From positions 248,001-312,000 of the forward strand of contig NZ_LR134439.1 in the NCBI RefSeq assembly GCF_900637845.1: a stretch of 64,000 nt of DNA. Direction: 5' to 3'. The notes under the pieces were generated by a model, which saw nothing but the letters and a program-made list of their open reading frames with translations, was not told where the DNA came from and made no database searches. Below are positions 62,465-64,000 of the stretch, one piece after another. The translations under genes were made by a program, and so were the position numbers. Position 1 is the first letter of the stretch. Each line of letters starts with the position of its first letter. The stretch comes from Erysipelothrix rhusiopathiae (GTDB taxonomy: Bacteria > Bacillota_I > Bacilli_A > Erysipelotrichales > Erysipelotrichaceae).

Positions 62465-63552
62465 AAAAGTTTAAATTAATTTTGTTTGCAGCTGTGTTAT
62501 TACTTGTGACTGTGGGATGTAGTTCCACAACGGATTCCGCTTCAGAAGATGGCGTGATCTTGATTGTTAATGGAAACTTGGGTGACCTTGGTTTCTTTGA
62601 CTCCGCTAATGAAGGAATGAAACGCGTTGAAAAAGATTTGGGATTACCAATTCAAGTTATTGAAACAGGGTCTGACGAATCAAAATGGGAACCAGCTCTA
62701 GCAGATGCTGCTGAAGAAAAAGCAAAAATTATTATTGCGGTATCACCGTCAATGGTTGATCCAATTCAACAAATTGCACCACAATATCCAGATAAAACAT
62801 TTATCTTAATTGATAACGCGGTCGATTACAGTAAAGGAAACTTAGACAATGTATATTCAGCAACTTTTAAACAAAATGAAGGTTCGTTCTTAGCAGGTGC
62901 TTTAGGTGCTTATATGACTACTGAACTACCAAATGCTGATGAAAATTCCATGATTGGTTTCTTGGGTGGAATGGATATTCCTCCAATTAACGACTTCTTA
63001 GTTGGTTACATTGAAGGTGCTAGATATGTAAATGAAGACATTAAAGTTGTCGCAACATATGCGGGTGACTACTACGACCCTGCTAAAGGAAAAGAGTTAG
63101 GAATTGCATTAGCTAATAAAGGTGTTGATGTTATATTCCCAGCAGCAGGTCCTACAGGATTGGGTACCATTGAAGCTGCTCGTGAAACAAACAAATATAT
63201 CATTGGTGTGGATAGTGACCAATCTGCAATGTATAGCAATAACAATAAACAAGATATTGCCGATATCATTATTTCCTCGATGGTTAAACGTGTCGGAGAT
63301 GTTCTATTTAACTCAGTGAAACTTCATCAAGAAGATAAACTACCACTAGGAACAGCTGAACAATTAGGTGTTAAAGAGGGAGCTGTGGGATTGGCTAAAA
63401 ATGATGTCTTCACATCAAGCATGAAGCCGGAAACAATTGCTGCCCTTGAAGAAATTGAACAAAAAATTGTTGCAGGTGAAATCGAAGTAAGTACTGCAAT
63501 CGGTATGTCTACAGAAATTTTAAATAGCATTAAAACAAGTGTTGCACCTTAA
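62461..63552 (+). CDS. BMP-family nucleoside/ribose-binding lipoprotein
   Basis: A 363-residue lipoprotein of the Bmp/Med/PnrA family: signal with lipobox VTVGC (cysteine near residue 20), then GVILIVNGNLGDLGFFDSAN, GALGAYMTTELPNADE and IPPINDFLVGYIEGA. PnrA-like members bind purine nucleosides; others bind simple sugars. Starts by ATGA overlap with the kinase gene. Followed by a hairpin before the ATPase gene. Confidence 0.92.
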   Translation: MKKFKLILFAAVLLLVTVGCSSTTDSASEDGVILIVNGNLGDLGFFDSANEGMKRVEKDLGLPIQVIETGSDESKWEPALADAAEEKAKIIIAVSPSMVDPIQQIAPQYPDKTFILIDNAVDYSKGNLDNVYSATFKQNEGSFLAGALGAYMTTELPNADENSMIGFLGGMDIPPINDFLVGYIEGARYVNEDIKVVATYAGDYYDPAKGKELGIALANKGVDVIFPAAGPTGLGTIEAARETNKYIIGVDSDQSAMYSNNNKQDIADIIISSMVKRVGDVLFNSVKLHQEDKLPLGTAEQLGVKEGAVGLAKNDVFTSSMKPETIAALEEIEQKIVAGEIEVSTAIGMSTEILNSIKTSVAP

Positions 63553-63573
63553 GAATTGATGCAACTCAATTCT
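63552..63573 (+). other. Intercistronic hairpin between BMP and ABC genes
   Basis: AGAATTGA/TCAATTCT stem with a 6-base loop and no T run just after the lipoprotein stop. Such hairpins stabilise the 5' gene's mRNA and would allow more binding protein than ATPase. Confidence 0.5.
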
Positions 63574-63590
63574 CAGGTATGGAGGTTATT

Positions 63591-64000
63591 ATGCAAGAAT
63601 TACTAAATGTAGAGAATGTATTGAAAGTTTACCCCAATGGTGTTGTCGCAAATAAAGATGTAAATTTGAAATTGATGACCAACGAAATTCATGCCTTAAT
63701 TGGAGAAAATGGCGCTGGTAAATCAACGTTGATGAAGATTCTGTTTGGGATGGAACGTCCAGATAGTGGTACGATAACACTTAATGGAGAAGCGGTTACG
63801 ATTGAAAACTCTAAGAAAGCAATCGATTTAGGGATCGGGATGGTTCACCAACATTTTATGTTGGTTGAATCACTCACGATTGCTGAAAATATTGTCCTTG
63901 GCGATGAGCCAACACGTGGAAAATTATTTCTCGATGAAAAAGAGATGCTTAGCCTTGCACGTGAATATAATGAAAAATATCAGTTTAATATCGATATTAC
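63591..64000 (+). CDS. BMP-type ABC transporter ATPase (3' end outside window)
   Basis: First 136 codons of a nucleoside/simple-sugar ABC ATPase: start QELLNVENVLKVYPNGVVAN, Walker A GENGAGKSTLMKILFG near residue 41, Q-loop MVHQHFMLVESLTIAENIVL. This is the N-terminal half of the duplicated ATPase that accompanies BMP lipoproteins and two permeases. GGAGG before the ATG. The rest and the permeases lie beyond the window. Confidence 0.93.
   Translation, partial: MQELLNVENVLKVYPNGVVANKDVNLKLMTNEIHALIGENGAGKSTLMKILFGMERPDSGTITLNGEAVTIENSKKAIDLGIGMVHQHFMLVESLTIAENIVLGDEPTRGKLFLDEKEMLSLAREYNEKYQFNIDI

Overview
The window is low-GC Firmicutes chromosome, most likely Erysipelotrichia and probably Erysipelothrix or a close relative. 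This is inferred from AT-rich codon use, Firmicutes-type operon order (hprK-lgt-trxB-rapZ-yvcK-whiA; cysS-mrnC-rlmB-sigma-rpmG-secE-nusG), a complete mevalonate operon, several LytR-CpsA-Psr (LCP) genes and a choline-kinase-like gene. No database search was possible.

Layout. 1-9.2 kb: a partial uvrA, then a tightly overlapping run hprK, lgt (fused to a HAD phosphatase), trxB, rapZ, yvcK, whiA and an acetyltransferase, followed by a small membrane protein and a second acetyltransferase. 9.2-14.4 kb: gapA with its own strong promoter and terminator, then the cysS to nusG cluster, including a 52-residue L33 gene. 14.5-23.4 kb: mevalonate kinase, diphosphomevalonate decarboxylase, phosphomevalonate kinase and type 2 IPP isomerase, running into a membrane-anchored solute-binding-like protein and an LCP transferase, then ung and folC. 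23.4-30.9 kb: mostly minus strand, with an amino-acid ABC transporter behind a T-box leader, an FMN reductase, two unknown proteins, and a PLP decarboxylase divergent from a LysR regulator. 30.9-36 kb: two separately transcribed tRNA-His genes, degV, argS and a GntR/ABC operon. 36-42.1 kb: a duplicated two-gene module (single-pass membrane protein plus LCP protein with PASTA-like C-terminus), the copies separated by a phosphodiesterase gene. 42.2-48 kb: a lipid kinase, trxA and a regulator-potABCD polyamine operon. 48.1-49.1 kb: nine tRNA genes. 49.3-57.1 kb: a two-component system, a Bce-like ABC transporter and a patchy accessory stretch with a lipoprotein, very small ORFs, a membrane protein, a membrane protein with an HExxH motif and a decayed second copy of the lipoprotein gene end. 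57.2-60.2 kb: a choline-kinase-like gene, a pRiA4b ORF-3-like gene and a dead IS30 element. 60.3-64 kb: a LacI regulator, a PfkB kinase, a BMP-family lipoprotein and the start of its ABC ATPase, with clear operators.

Together, hprK and yvcK, with a cre-like operator over the pfkB promoter, point to carbon catabolite control. The mevalonate enzymes supply isoprenoid precursors for undecaprenyl phosphate, which LCP enzymes use as donor lipid when attaching polymers to the wall. The most unusual items are the Lgt-HAD fusion, the duplicated PASTA-LCP modules lacking a usual LCP arginine, the solute-binding-like protein with no permease, and the accessory locus at 54-57 kb. Many promoters here carry an extended -10 (TGnTATAAT-like).
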